A stretch of 64,000 nucleotides of DNA from WHSW01 sp033856255 (GCA_033856255.1 JAWVFH010000041.1:44747-108746), one strand, 5' to 3'. Numbered from the stretch's first letter, positions 22,931 through 31,358 are shown. A program made the numbers and translations. Notes: generated by a model not told the origin, from the letters alone.

Positions 22931-23784
22931 TGGTCCGGCACCCTGCTGATCCGGCGGATCGCGGCGAACCCGGCCAGCTGCAGCGCCGCGGCTCCGGCGA
23001 GCATCGTCGCCGAGGCCGGGTTGGAGATCAGCCCGCCGAGGAAGCCCGGAGCGAGCAGCTCGGCGAGCAGGCCGGCGCCGGCCGGCATCGCGACCACGAG
23101 CAGGCCGGTGAAGCGCGCCTGAGCGGTCGCCGAGCGGGCGTCGGCCGCCGTCCGGTCGCGGTCGGCGGCGGCCGCCGCGAAGCGACGCAGCAGGGTCGCC
23201 AGATCCCCGCCGGCGAGCTGCTGGGAGAGCAGCGCGGCGGCGAACGAGTCGACCCGAGGCGAGCCGACCCGGCGCCGCAGCGCCTCGAGCACCTCCCGGG
23301 TCGAGGCCCCGAGCGCCAGCTCGGCGCGGACCCGCTCCATCTCCCGCGCCGGCGGGCCCTGGAGCGAGGTCGCGGCGGCGGCGAGCGCGGCACGGGGCGA
23401 GCGGCCGACCGCAAGCGCGTCGGCGACCGCGACGGCGACCTCGGCGAGGCCGCGGTCGACGGCCCTGCGGTAGGCGGCGCGGCGGCGCGAGACGGTCCAG
23501 GCCGCCGCCGCCGGGCCGGCGGCGGCGAGGAAGGGCGCCGGTCCCGGCCCGAGCACGAGGAGCGCGGCGACGAAGATCGCCCCCGTCCCCAGGGCCGCGA
23601 GCCGGTGGCGCTCGGAGTCGGTCGGCAGGCGCCCCTCGCGACCGGCGCGGCGCAGCGGTTCGACCGCCTCGGCCAGCCAGCGCCAGGCGCCGGGCGCGGC
23701 GAGCGCGGCCTCGCGGACGGCGACGGCGGCCAGCCCGCCGGCGAGCGCGGCGGCGAGCACCCGGGCGGACTCGGCCCCGCTCAC
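22927..23784 (-). CDS. tadB: Tad pilus inner-membrane protein TadB (GspF type II secretion F domain)
   Basis: 285 residues, about four hydrophobic segments. The cytosolic GspF domain (about 105-220) contains RGLAEVAVAVADALAVGRSPRAALAAAA and RVDSFAAALLSQQLAGGDLATLLRRFA. It pairs with TadC as the pilus platform. GTG start 23784 overlaps the tadA stop (GTGA). Very Ala-rich (roughly 30 percent), as typical for high-GC TadB. Confidence 0.83.
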   Translation of the reverse strand: MSGAESARVLAAALAGGLAAVAVREAALAAPGAWRWLAEAVEPLRRAGREGRLPTDSERHRLAALGTGAIFVAALLVLGPGPAPFLAAAGPAAAAWTVSRRRAAYRRAVDRGLAEVAVAVADALAVGRSPRAALAAAATSLQGPPAREMERVRAELALGASTREVLEALRRRVGSPRVDSFAAALLSQQLAGGDLATLLRRFAAAAADRDRTAADARSATAQARFTGLLVVAMPAGAGLLAELLAPGFLGGLISNPASATMLAGAAALQLAGFAAIRRISRVPDQ

Positions 23785-24767
23785 GCGCGCCGCCAGATCT
23801 CGCGCACCCCGACCCCGGCGGCGGCGCGCAGGACCTCGGCGACCTCGGTGACCAGGCGCGAGCCGCCGGGCGCGCGAGCCATGTGCACGACCAGGTCGAC
23901 GCCGCGGGCGAGCTGCTCGCGGATCGCCTCGTGGGGAAGGCCGACGCCCGCCATCAGCGCCAGCGTCTCGACCCGGCGCAGGGCGTCCTCGGGTGAGTTC
24001 GCATGCACGGTCGAGAGCACCCCGTCGTGTCCGGTGTTGAGCGCGGTGAGCAGGTCGAGGGCCTCGGGGCCGCGGACCTCGCCGATCACGATCCGGTCCG
24101 GGCGCATGCGCAGCGCGTTGCGCAGCAGGTCGCGGATCGAGACCCCGCCGCGACCCTCGACCGATGCCGGGCGGCTCTCGAGCCTGACCACGTGCGGCTG
24201 GCGAAGGCGAAGCTCGGCCGCGTCCTCGATCGTCACCACCCGCTCGGCCGGCGCGATCCAGGCCGAGAGCGCGTTCAGCAGCGTCGTCTTGCCCGACCCG
24301 GTGCCGCCGGAGACGAGCACGCTGCGGCGCCCGGCGACCGCCTCGGCAAGCAGATCGCGCAGCTCCGCGGTCAACGTCCCGGACCGGACCAGGTCGTCGG
24401 GCCCTGGGCGCACCGCCGTGAATCGCCGCACCGAGAGCGCCGGGCCATCGACGGCGAGCGGTGGGATGACGACGTTGACGCGCGAGCCGTCGGCGAGCCG
24501 CGCGTCGGCCATCGGGCTGAGCTCGTCGACGCGCCGCCCGACCGGCGCCAGGATCCGCTCGATCGCGTCGCGCAGGGCCTGCTCGGACTCGAACCGGACC
24601 TCGGTGGGCTCAATCGTCCCGTGGCGCTCGACGAAGACCGACTCGTGGCCGTTGACCATCACCTCCTCGACCTCGTCGTCGGCGAGCAGCTCCTCCAACG
24701 GGCCGAGTCCGACCGTGTCGCGGAGGATCAGCTCGGCGATCTGCTCGCGGCGCGCGTCGGAGAGCAC
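23781..24767 (-). CDS. tadA: Tad pilus assembly ATPase TadA/CpaF; 5' end unclear
   Basis: From GTG 24767 the product is 328 residues: N-terminal IAELILRDTVGLGPLEELL, EEVMVNG, Walker A GGTGSGKTT (154-162), Asp box TIEDAAELRL, Walker B RPDRIVIGEVRGPEALDLL and His box GHDGVLSTVHANSPEDALRR. It powers Tad pilus polymerisation. The frame stays open upstream to 24962 and still reads like CpaF (GIATADDHARVLAAELRLRL, VRELVDEAAAV), but that stretch has no ATG, GTG or TTG. It abuts the DUF4396 stop in the same frame. The native start may have been lost, or a non-standard start is used. Confidence 0.85.
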   Translation of the reverse strand: MLSDARREQIAELILRDTVGLGPLEELLADDEVEEVMVNGHESVFVERHGTIEPTEVRFESEQALRDAIERILAPVGRRVDELSPMADARLADGSRVNVVIPPLAVDGPALSVRRFTAVRPGPDDLVRSGTLTAELRDLLAEAVAGRRSVLVSGGTGSGKTTLLNALSAWIAPAERVVTIEDAAELRLRQPHVVRLESRPASVEGRGGVSIRDLLRNALRMRPDRIVIGEVRGPEALDLLTALNTGHDGVLSTVHANSPEDALRRVETLALMAGVGLPHEAIREQLARGVDLVVHMARAPGGSRLVTEVAEVLRAAAGVGVREIWRRA

Positions 24768-24962
24768 CGCGGCCGCCTCGTCGACGAGCTCGCGAACGCT
24801 GAGCGCCAGCTCCGGCGCCGGCCCACCGGCCGCGGCCTCGGCGCGGCGCCGGTCGACCAGCCGCAGGCGCAGCTCGGCGGCGAGGACGCGGGCGTGGTCG
24901 TCGGCGGTGGCGATACCCGGATCAGGGCCCCATGGGCCCGAGTTCGCCCCCGTCGGGGACGG

Positions 24963-25553
24963 TCAGCCGCTGATCAGCTCGCCGATCAAGACCGCGGCGC
25001 CGAAGACGAAGGCGATCACGGCGATGATCTTGACCACCCGGACCGGCGGGCCGCCGTGGATCCCGGTCTCGTGGACCGCGCAGTGTCCCTTGCCGCGGGC
25101 GAGCAGCCAGCGGTTGACCGGGACGGTCAGCACGCCGGCGATCGCGAGCGAGAACGAGAGGCTGCCCCAGAACAGCAGCGTGCCGAGCCCGGCGGCGAGG
25201 GCGCCAGGGACTGCGACGATGATCAGGTTGTCGACGATCTCCATGCTCGTGATGCTGAGCGTGTCGGAGGCGAGCGCGACCCCGGCGACGCGGCGGACCG
25301 GCAGCCCGGCGCGCAGCAGCGGCAGGCTGGTGAGCCCGTAGCCGAAGGCGAAGGCGAGCACGATCGAGAGCACGACGGTGGTGCCGTTGGAGAGGCCGGC
25401 GGCCGTTCCGATCACCATCCCGGCGATCTCGCCGATCGCGCAGCCGGTCAGGCAGTGCAGGGTGGCGTCGATCGCCATGGCCGTCAGCGCCGGGCCCGCG
25501 GTCGGCATCTCGTGGTGGTCGTGCTCGGCCGGGCCGGCGGTCGTCGCTTCCAT
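24963..25553 (-). CDS. DUF4396 membrane protein
   Basis: 196 residues with a His-rich N-terminus (EHDHHEM) and about five membrane helices. DUF4396 hallmarks: ATLHCLTGCAIGEIAGMVIG, SITSMEIVDNLIIVAVPGA, LFWGSLSFSLAIAGVLTVPVN. Function is unknown; the His/Cys residues (HDHH, HCLTGC) and the CsoR/CstR-like operator upstream suggest metal or sulfur homeostasis, which is an inference. AGGAG precedes ATG 25553. The divergent neighbour is a TSUP permease. Confidence 0.82.
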   Translation of the reverse strand: MEATTAGPAEHDHHEMPTAGPALTAMAIDATLHCLTGCAIGEIAGMVIGTAAGLSNGTTVVLSIVLAFAFGYGLTSLPLLRAGLPVRRVAGVALASDTLSITSMEIVDNLIIVAVPGALAAGLGTLLFWGSLSFSLAIAGVLTVPVNRWLLARGKGHCAVHETGIHGGPPVRVVKIIAVIAFVFGAAVLIGELISG

Positions 25554-25566
25554 CGTCTCCTGTTAG

Positions 25567-25583
25567 ATACCCCCCTGGGGTAT
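25567..25583. promoter_or_regulatory. CsoR/CstR-type operator (ATACCCC-N3-GGGGTAT)
   Basis: ATACCCCCCTGGGGTAT is a perfect 7+3+7 inverted repeat. Operators of copper-sensing CsoR and persulfide-sensing CstR repressors have this A/T-flanked CCCC..GGGG form. It touches the predicted -10 (TATCTA, 25569-25564) of the DUF4396 gene and the -35 position of the divergent TSUP gene, so one repressor could shut both. No csoR-like gene is in the window. Confidence 0.7.
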
Positions 25584-25598
25584 TGATCGTACCACGAC

Positions 25599-25604
25599 TA
25601 TCCT
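25599..25604 (+). promoter_or_regulatory. -10 box (TATCCT) for the TSUP permease gene
   Basis: TATCCT ends 7 nt before GTG 25612; the -35 position (about 25576-25581) falls in the inverted-repeat operator. Confidence 0.6.
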
Positions 25605-25611
25605 CCCCGCG

Positions 25612-26358
25612 GTGAGCGCCCTCGATCTGCTGCTCGTCGCCGCGGTCGTGGTCGGGATCTCGGTCCAGGCCGCGATCGGCTTCGGGTTCGCCTTCTTCGT
25701 CGCCCCCGCCGCCTTCGCCGCCTTCCACCCGGAGCAGGCGGTCACCCTGGTCCTGCTGCTGGCGATCGCGATCAACTGCCTGGTCCTGTTCGGCGAGGGC
25801 CGCCGAGTCGATGTCGCCAACGGCACCGTCGCCGTCCTGGTCGCCGCCGCGGTCCCCGGGATGGTGATCGGGGCATGGGTGGTGACCGAGGCGAACCGCG
25901 AGCTGCTCCAGCTCCTCGTCGGCGTGGTGGTGCTCGCCGGTGCGGGCGTGCAGGCGCTCGGACCGCGGCCGGCGGCCACAGGCCGGGCCTCGGCGCTCGA
26001 GATCGGCGGCGGCCTCGCGGCCGGCGCGCTGACCACCTCGGTGAGCGTCAACGGGCCGGCGGTCGTGCTCGTGCTCACCCGGCTCGGCCTGCGCGGCGGG
26101 CGCCTGCGCGACTCGCTCGCCGCGGCGCTGCTCGGGCTCAGCCTCCTGGCTGCGCCGGTGGTCCTGATCGCCTCGGGCGCCGACCGCGCGCTGCCCGACG
26201 GCTGGGTGGTGCTCGCCTGCGTCCCGGCGCTGCTGGTCGGCCACCGCGCCGGCGCCGCCGTCTTTCGCCGCCTCGACGACGAGGCTCATCATCGCGTCGC
26301 GCTCGGCGCGGCGGCGCTCGCCGGGCTGCTCAGCATCGGCGCGGCGCTGGTTGGTTAG
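25612..26358 (+). CDS. TauE/SafE (TSUP) family membrane permease
   Basis: 248 residues, about eight hydrophobic segments in two halves. The first half has the TSUP start VGISVQAAIGFGFAFFVAPA, the second half TTSVSVNGPAVVLVLTRLG, matching the duplicated family motif. TSUP proteins export sulfite, sulfoacetate or thiosulfate, or import sulfur compounds. The persulfide/copper-type operator favours a sulfur role; the substrate is not proven. GTG 25612 follows -10 TATCCT by 7 nt. The TAG stop is part of the next gene's promoter-like TTAGAT. Confidence 0.85.
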   Translation: MSALDLLLVAAVVVGISVQAAIGFGFAFFVAPAAFAAFHPEQAVTLVLLLAIAINCLVLFGEGRRVDVANGTVAVLVAAAVPGMVIGAWVVTEANRELLQLLVGVVVLAGAGVQALGPRPAATGRASALEIGGGLAAGALTTSVSVNGPAVVLVLTRLGLRGGRLRDSLAAALLGLSLLAAPVVLIASGADRALPDGWVVLACVPALLVGHRAGAAVFRRLDDEAHHRVALGAAALAGLLSIGAALVG

Positions 26359-26366
26359 ATGCGCGC

Positions 26367-26870
26367 ATGACCGCGATCGAGGTCCTCGACGCCGACATCA
26401 CCGGGCTCGAGGTGGACGCGATCGCCAACGCCGCCAACACGCGCCTGCTGCACGGCGGCGGCGTCGCCGGAGCGATCTCGCGCGCCGGCGGACCGGCGAT
26501 CCAGGCCGAGAGCGACGAGCTTTCGCCGATCGAGCTCGGCGCCGCGGTCGCGACCGGTGCCGGCGAGCTGCCCTGCCGCTGGGTCGTCCACGCCGCGACC
26601 ATGGAGCTCGGGGGGCCGACCTCGGCCGAGATCATCCGTGAGGCGACCGCGAGCGCCCTGCGGGTCGCCGACGAGCTCGGCGCCGGCTCCTTCGCGCTCG
26701 TCGCCTTCGGCACCGGCGTCGGCGGGTTCCCGCTCACCGAGGCCGCCCGGATCGAGGTCGAGGAGGTGCGCCGTCACCTCGAGGCCGGGAGCGGACTCGA
26801 GCGCATCGTCTTCAGCGTCCACGGCGCCGAGGCCCGCGAGGCCTTCGAGGCGGCGCTCAGCTCGGGCTGA
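26367..26870 (+). CDS. Macro-domain (ADP-ribose-binding) protein
   Basis: 167 residues, one macro domain: AIANAANTRLLHGGGVAGAI (ADP-ribose pocket with the Asn and Gly-rich loop), GELPCRWVVHAAT, and ALVAFGTGVGGFPLTEAA (second phosphate loop). Such proteins bind or hydrolyse ADP-ribose esters, for example O-acetyl-ADP-ribose or ADP-ribosyl-Asp/Glu. Upstream TTAGAT sits 6 nt before the ATG and includes the stop of the permease gene. Confidence 0.88.
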   Translation: MTAIEVLDADITGLEVDAIANAANTRLLHGGGVAGAISRAGGPAIQAESDELSPIELGAAVATGAGELPCRWVVHAATMELGGPTSAEIIREATASALRVADELGAGSFALVAFGTGVGGFPLTEAARIEVEEVRRHLEAGSGLERIVFSVHGAEAREAFEAALSSG

Positions 26871-26891
26871 TCAGGCCGCCGAGCCGGATAC

Positions 26892-27569
26892 TCAGCGTTC
26901 GATCAACCGCAGCTCGCGGGCGAAGCTCTGGGCGTGGATCAGGCGCAGGGCCTGGGCGCGGGTGAGCGCCAGGGTGGCGATCCACGGCTCGCCCGGCGAG
27001 CCGGGCAGCGCCGCGTCGGCTGGATCGCCGCCCGTCGGCCTCAGGTCCAACAGCTCCACCGCGGCGGCGGCGACGAACGTCCTCCCCGCCCCGCCCGCGG
27101 GGCCCGCCTCGCTGGTGACGACGACGTCGACCCGGCGCGGCCTGGGGGACGCCCCGGCGGCGAGCGGGCCGGCGGCCTGAACCGTGATCTCGACCGGATG
27201 GCGGTTGCCGCCGAGCTGCGGGGAAGCGCTCGAGCGGTCGGCGGCCGGGGCCCGGAACTGGGAGGCGAGCAGGTAGCCGCCGGCCGGGATCGTCGCCGCC
27301 GGCCTGCGCCCCAGCGCCTGCGCCGGCGTGGTCAGCGCGTCGGGCGGCAGGAAGCGCTCCGGGATCCGGCGGACCTCCAGCGCCTCGTCGACCGCCGTCC
27401 GTCCGAGCGGCCGCGCGGCGGGCAGGGCGGCGGTGGCGACGACCACGTCGCGCAGCTCTCCGTAGCCGGCCGCCGCGTCGCCCGAGACCCCGCCACTCGC
27501 CCCCGCCGCGAAACCGGCGCAGATCGCGGCGGCGGAGGCGAAGCCGATCGCCCGGCCGCGACGGCTCAC
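26892..27569 (-). CDS. cpaB: CpaB/RcpC-like Flp pilus assembly protein (SAF domain)
   Basis: 225 residues with an N-terminal signal anchor. The SAF-like part contains VVVATAALPAARPLGRTAVDEALEVRRIPERFLPPDAL and ATIPAGGYLLASQF; a beta-rich C-terminal half resembles the RcpC/CpaB domain. These proteins work at the cell envelope in Tad pilus assembly. Translation starts with GTG 27569, 4 nt after the histidine kinase gene. It probably belongs to the same Tad locus as tadABC, from which the 24963-26870 module separates it. Confidence 0.72.
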   Translation of the reverse strand: MSRRGRAIGFASAAAICAGFAAGASGGVSGDAAAGYGELRDVVVATAALPAARPLGRTAVDEALEVRRIPERFLPPDALTTPAQALGRRPAATIPAGGYLLASQFRAPAADRSSASPQLGGNRHPVEITVQAAGPLAAGASPRPRRVDVVVTSEAGPAGGAGRTFVAAAAVELLDLRPTGGDPADAALPGSPGEPWIATLALTRAQALRLIHAQSFARELRLIER

Positions 27570-27573
27570 GCGC

Positions 27574-28311
27574 TCAGGCGACGTCGCGCCATGGCGGCGC
27601 CGGCGTCAGCGGCAGCTCGAGCACGGCGCTGGCGCCGTTGGCGTGCGCGCAGGTCGCGAAGCGCCCGCCATGCTCGGCGGCGATCTCGGCGACGATCCGC
27701 AGGCCGTGCCCACGACGGGCGCCGGCCTGGTGGCGGTGAGCGATCCGAGGCGGCGGCGGGGGTTCTGTCTCCGGCTGACCGCCGGCGGCGGTTCCGTCGG
27801 CGACGGTCAATCGCAACCGCCCGCCGCGCTCCGACCCGGCGATCCGGATCGGGCCGCGACCGTGCTCGAGCGAGTTCGCGATCAGGTTGTCGAGCGCCCG
27901 GGCGACGGCGGCCTCGTCGCAGCGAAGCCGGGTGCCGTTGGCGTGCCAGGCGAACTCGATCGAGCGCCCCTCGAGCGCCGCCGGGCCGCGCCAGCGCCGC
28001 ACGGCGTCGGCGGCGAGCGCCCGGCCGTCGGCGATCGTGAGCGGGGGCGGCTGCCCGCCGTTTACCTCGCGGTCGATCCCGGCCACCGCCTCGAGCGCCT
28101 GGGCGAGCTGATCGCGTCGACGATCCGGCGCCGGCGGCCCGGCCGACGCCTCGAGGACCAGCGCCTGCAAGGGCCGGCGCAGCTCGTGCAGGGCGCGATT
28201 CAGGAGCTCGCGCCGGCGCCGGCTGCGGGCGCGGTCGGCGACGACCACGGTCGCGCAGGTGAGCGCGGGCGGACAGGCGAGGACCAGGCCCTCAGCGATC
28301 GAGTCGATCAT
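27574..28311 (-). CDS. Sensor histidine kinase (short, membrane-anchored)
   Basis: 245 residues. A short hydrophobic N-terminus is followed by the H-box LNRALHELRRPLQALVLEA (phosphoacceptor His about residue 42), N-box ALDNLIANSLEHG, a Pro-rich ATP-lid insert (ETEPPPPPRIAHRHQ) and G2-box GHGLRIVAEIAAEHGG. The G1 box is degenerate (VADGTAAGG). No sensor domain is visible. It overlaps the response regulator gene by 20 nt, so the two form a pair; placement beside cpaB suggests control of pilus genes (inference). Confidence 0.8.
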   Translation of the reverse strand: MIDSIAEGLVLACPPALTCATVVVADRARSRRRRELLNRALHELRRPLQALVLEASAGPPAPDRRRDQLAQALEAVAGIDREVNGGQPPPLTIADGRALAADAVRRWRGPAALEGRSIEFAWHANGTRLRCDEAAVARALDNLIANSLEHGRGPIRIAGSERGGRLRLTVADGTAAGGQPETEPPPPPRIAHRHQAGARRGHGLRIVAEIAAEHGGRFATCAHANGASAVLELPLTPAPPWRDVA

Positions 28312-29035
28312 CGTCCACCTCGGGGGCGTCGACGAGGCGGTATCCGACGCCCCAGCAGTTGACGACGTAGCGCCCCGACTCGGGGTCGAGCTTGCGACGC
28401 AGGCGGCTCGCGTGCGAGTCGAGCGTCCGGGTGCGCCCGAGCGAGCGAAAGCCCCAGACGTCGCGCAGCAGCTCGGCCTTCGTGAACACCCGCGTCGGCT
28501 CGGTTGCGAGCATCCGCAGGAGGCTGAACTCCTTGTTGGCGAGCTGGACCTGGCGGCCGGCCACGCGGACCTCGCGTCGCGACGGGTCGACGACGATCGC
28601 GCCGACGCGCAGGGGTCCGGCCCGGCGGCCGTCGCGGCGGCGGAGCACCGCGCGGACCCTGGCCACGACCTCCTGGACCGCGAACGGCTTGACGACGTAG
28701 TCGTCGGCCCCGCACTCGAGCCCGCGCAGGCGATCGGCGTCGGAGCCGCGGCCGCTGAGCACGATCACCGCGAGCTCGGGGTCGTAGCTGCCAGTGGCTC
28801 CCTCGCTGGCGCGGATCTCGCGCAGGACGTCGAGCCCGGGCGCGTCGGGGAGGTTGAGGTCGAGCAGCAGCAGGTCCGGCTGCTTGTAATGGCAGAGGCG
28901 CAGCGCGTCGGAGGCGCTGGGCGCCGCCAGCGCCTGGAAGCGCTCGGCGCCGAGGTGGTCGCAAAGCAGCTCCAGGGTCGGCTCGTCGTCCTCGCAGACG
29001 ACCAGGGTCGCGTCGCACTCGACCGCCGGCAGCAT
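28292..29035 (-). CDS. OmpR-family response regulator
   Basis: 247 residues. The receiver domain has the acidic pair in VVCEDDEPT, phospho-Asp in LLLLDLNLPDAPG, Ser in VIVLSGRGSD and Lys in DDYVVKPFAV. The C-terminal winged helix contains LANKEFSLLRMLATEP, FTKAELLRDVWG and TRTLDSHASRLRRKL, ending VVNCWGVGYRL. It would bind DNA on phosphorylation by the overlapping kinase. The ATG overlaps the DUF192 stop as TGATG. Confidence 0.92.
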   Translation of the reverse strand: MLPAVECDATLVVCEDDEPTLELLCDHLGAERFQALAAPSASDALRLCHYKQPDLLLLDLNLPDAPGLDVLREIRASEGATGSYDPELAVIVLSGRGSDADRLRGLECGADDYVVKPFAVQEVVARVRAVLRRRDGRRAGPLRVGAIVVDPSRREVRVAGRQVQLANKEFSLLRMLATEPTRVFTKAELLRDVWGFRSLGRTRTLDSHASRLRRKLDPESGRYVVNCWGVGYRLVDAPEVDDDRLDR

Positions 29036-29364
29036 CAGCTCATCCCCTCCGCGGGGGCGGCCGGCAGCTCGAGCACCGCGGCGGCGCGCCGATCCCGCAG
29101 CACCCGGTTCGCCGGCACCGCGGGACAGACGGCGAGCGGCGCCCGGCCGCGATCGAGGAAGACGACGTCGATCGCGAAGCGCATGCCGAACGTGTGGACG
29201 CTGCGACAGCGCGGGATCAGCAGGCCCTCTCCCGCCCGCCCGGGCCTCAACAAGGAGAGGCCGAGCAGGCGGGAGAGGAGGGTGACTGCCACCGGCACCC
29301 GCCGGGAAGCGACCTCCGCGGTGGGGAGCCGGCGGAAGCGGAGCGGGTGGGCGGAGGCGGTCAC
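29035..29364 (-). CDS. DUF192 family protein
   Basis: 109 residues from GTG 29364. DUF192 signature: LTIPRC-like LLIPRCRSVHTFGMRFAIDV followed by VFLDRG and a final VLELPA segment. DUF192 is a small beta fold of unknown function found near secretion and pilus loci. This copy lacks a signal peptide and has an N-terminal extension rich in Arg/Leu. It is the first gene of the DUF192-RR-HK-cpaB run. Confidence 0.8.
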   Translation of the reverse strand: MTASAHPLRFRRLPTAEVASRRVPVAVTLLSRLLGLSLLRPGRAGEGLLIPRCRSVHTFGMRFAIDVVFLDRGRAPLAVCPAVPANRVLRDRRAAAVLELPAAPAEGMS

Positions 29365-29414
29365 GGCGTCTACTACCCCGGACCCCCGGTCGCGCGCCCC
29401 CCGCCGGGCTCGGC

Positions 29415-29720
29415 TCAGAGCCCGAAGTTGTCCCGCTCGTCGACCGGGACCAGATCCAGGTACTCGGGGTGCTTGGTGATGTAGGCCTTGACGAAGGGGC
29501 AGAACGGCAGGACGTCGAGCCCCCGGGCGCGGGCGTCGTCGAGCGCCTCCGAGGCCAGCCTCCCGCCGACGCCGTGGCCCTCGAACGCGGGGTCGACCTC
29601 CGTGTGCAGGAAGGAGATCCTGCCGGAGCCCAGGCGGTAGGTGACGAAGCCCGCCGGCTCGCCGTCGGCGAAGACCTCGTAACGGGCCTCGTCCGGGTTG
29701 TCGGCTACCAGCAGCTCCAC
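29415..29720 (-). CDS. Small GNAT-type N-acetyltransferase (YjdJ-like)
   Basis: 101 residues from GTG 29720. It matches the short GNAT family: ARYEVFADGEPAGFVTYRL, ISFLHTEVDPAFEGHGVGGRL (acetyl-CoA loop), SEALDDARARGLDVLPFCPFVKAYITKHPEY. Substrate unknown. The long in-frame extension to 30782 is antisense to the antiporter and was rejected; -10 TACGAT lies 7 nt before the GTG. Confidence 0.87.
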   Translation of the reverse strand: MELLVADNPDEARYEVFADGEPAGFVTYRLGSGRISFLHTEVDPAFEGHGVGGRLASEALDDARARGLDVLPFCPFVKAYITKHPEYLDLVPVDERDNFGL

Positions 29721-29727
29721 CGGCTTG

Positions 29728-29733
29728 ATCGTA
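29728..29733 (-). promoter_or_regulatory. -10 box (TACGAT) for the GNAT gene
   Basis: TACGAT on the minus strand ends 7 nt before GTG 29720. The divergent antiporter gene has a weaker TACAAA (29744-29749) 7 nt before ATG 29757, so this 36-bp spacer is another compact bidirectional promoter. Confidence 0.55.
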
Positions 29734-29756
29734 CGGCGGGCGCTACAAATAGCGCC

Positions 29757-31358
29757 ATGTCCACCGAGATCGCCCTGCTCTGCATCCTCGCCGCGGTCAC
29801 CCTCCTGCTGATCGCCGCGCAGTGGACGCGGATCCCCTATCCGATCCTGCTCGTCGTCGGCGGCCTCGGGCTCGCCGTGATCCCGGGAATCCCCGACGTC
29901 GAGCTCGACCCGGACGTGGTCCTGCTGGTCATCCTCCCGCCGCTGCTCTACTCGGCCGCTTTCTTCACCCCGCTGCGCGAGCTGCGGCGCAACGTGCGGA
30001 AGATCTCGATGCTGGCCGTGGGCCTCGTGCTCGCGACGATGGCCGCCGTCGCGGTGGTCGCCCACGCGGCGCTCGACTTCGGCTGGGCCGAGGCGTTCGT
30101 GCTCGGCGCGATCGTCTCCCCCACCGATCCGGTCGCGGCGACCGCGATCGCCCGCCGCCTCGGCGTGCCGGGGCGGATCGTGACGATCGTCGAGGGCGAG
30201 AGCCTGGTCAACGACGCCACCGCCCTGGTCGCCTACAAGTTCGCGGTCGCCGCGGTGGTCACCGGCAGCTTCAGCCTGATCGATGCCAGCGGCGAGTTCG
30301 TGCTCACCGTGATCGGCGGGATCGCGGTCGGGATCGCGGTCGGCGCCCTGATCGCCGCGATCCGCCGGCGGCTCGACAACCCGCCGGTCGAGGTCACGAT
30401 CGCGCTGCTCTCGGGCTACTTCGCCTACCTGCCCGCCGACGCGATCGGCGTCTCGGGCGTGCTCGCCGCGGTCACGGTCGGCATCTACATGGGCCGGCAG
30501 ACCTCGCGCTTGACCTCGCCGACCACCCGGATCCAGGGTGTCGCCGTCTTCCAGATCGTCGCCTTTCTCCTCAACTCGGCGCTCTTCGTGCTCGTCGGCC
30601 TGCAGCTGCCGACCGTGATCGACGGGATCTCGGCCCTCGACACGGGCGAGCTGATCCGCGACGGCGCGTTGGTCGCGGCGACCGTGATCCTGACCCGGAT
30701 CGTGTTCGTGTTCCCGTTGACCTATCTGCCGCGGCGGGTCTTCCGCCGGGTGCGCGCCGAGGCCTACCCGCCCTGGCGTCACACGCTGCTCGTCTCCTGG
30801 ACGGGGATGCGCGGCGCAGTCTCGCTTGCGGCGGCGCTCGCGCTGCCGCTGACCGTCGACGCCGGCGGTGCATTCCCAGACCGCGACCTGATCATCTTCT
30901 GCGCCTTCTCGGTCATCCTCGCGACGCTGCTGATCCAGGGGCTCAGCCTGCCGCCGCTGATCAAGTGGCTCGGGGTCGACGACTACGACGAGGATCTGGA
31001 GAACGAGGAGATCTCGGCCCGCCTGGCGGCGATCGAGGCGGCGATGGGGAGGATCGACGAGCTCGCCGAGGAGGAATGGGTGCTCGAGGACACCGCCGAG
31101 CGGATGCGCGCCTCCTATCGCTTCCGCCAGCGGCGCTTCACGGCGCTGTCTGCCGAGGGCGACTTCGACGGCGGCCTCGACGGCGACGGGATCGACTACG
31201 AGACCCGGTCGCTCGCCTACCAGCGGCTCGTTCGCGAGCTGCTCGAGGCCCAGCGCTCAGCCGTTCTCGACCTCCGCGACCGGGGCGCGATCAACGACGA
31301 CGTCCTGCGGCGGCTCGAGCGCGAGCTCGACCTCGAGGACTCGCGGCTGGAGATCTGA
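29757..31358 (+). CDS. CPA1-family Na+/H+ antiporter
   Basis: 533 residues. Twelve or so membrane helices (1-410) with CPA1 motifs: ILPPLLYSAAFFTPL, GAIVSPTDPVAATAIARRLGVP, VEGESLVNDATALVAYKFA (ion-binding ND) and SWTGMRGAVSLAAALALP. A charged cytosolic tail of about 115 residues (DDYDEDLENEEISARLAAIEAAM onward) is probably regulatory. It exchanges cytoplasmic Na+ or K+ for H+. ATG 29757 was chosen over the upstream in-frame start at 29469, which is antisense to the GNAT gene. Confidence 0.93.
   Translation: MSTEIALLCILAAVTLLLIAAQWTRIPYPILLVVGGLGLAVIPGIPDVELDPDVVLLVILPPLLYSAAFFTPLRELRRNVRKISMLAVGLVLATMAAVAVVAHAALDFGWAEAFVLGAIVSPTDPVAATAIARRLGVPGRIVTIVEGESLVNDATALVAYKFAVAAVVTGSFSLIDASGEFVLTVIGGIAVGIAVGALIAAIRRRLDNPPVEVTIALLSGYFAYLPADAIGVSGVLAAVTVGIYMGRQTSRLTSPTTRIQGVAVFQIVAFLLNSALFVLVGLQLPTVIDGISALDTGELIRDGALVAATVILTRIVFVFPLTYLPRRVFRRVRAEAYPPWRHTLLVSWTGMRGAVSLAAALALPLTVDAGGAFPDRDLIIFCAFSVILATLLIQGLSLPPLIKWLGVDDYDEDLENEEISARLAAIEAAMGRIDELAEEEWVLEDTAERMRASYRFRQRRFTALSAEGDFDGGLDGDGIDYETRSLAYQRLVRELLEAQRSAVLDLRDRGAINDDVLRRLERELDLEDSRLEI

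Noticed and set aside
24922..26292. 456-codon minus-strand frame over DUF4396, TSUP and macro genes
   Set aside because: Its translation is charged low-complexity sequence antisense to or out of frame with recognised genes.
29469..29756. Upstream start for the Na+/H+ antiporter
   Set aside because: The extra 96 codons are antisense to the GNAT gene and do not resemble the family, which begins at the first helix.
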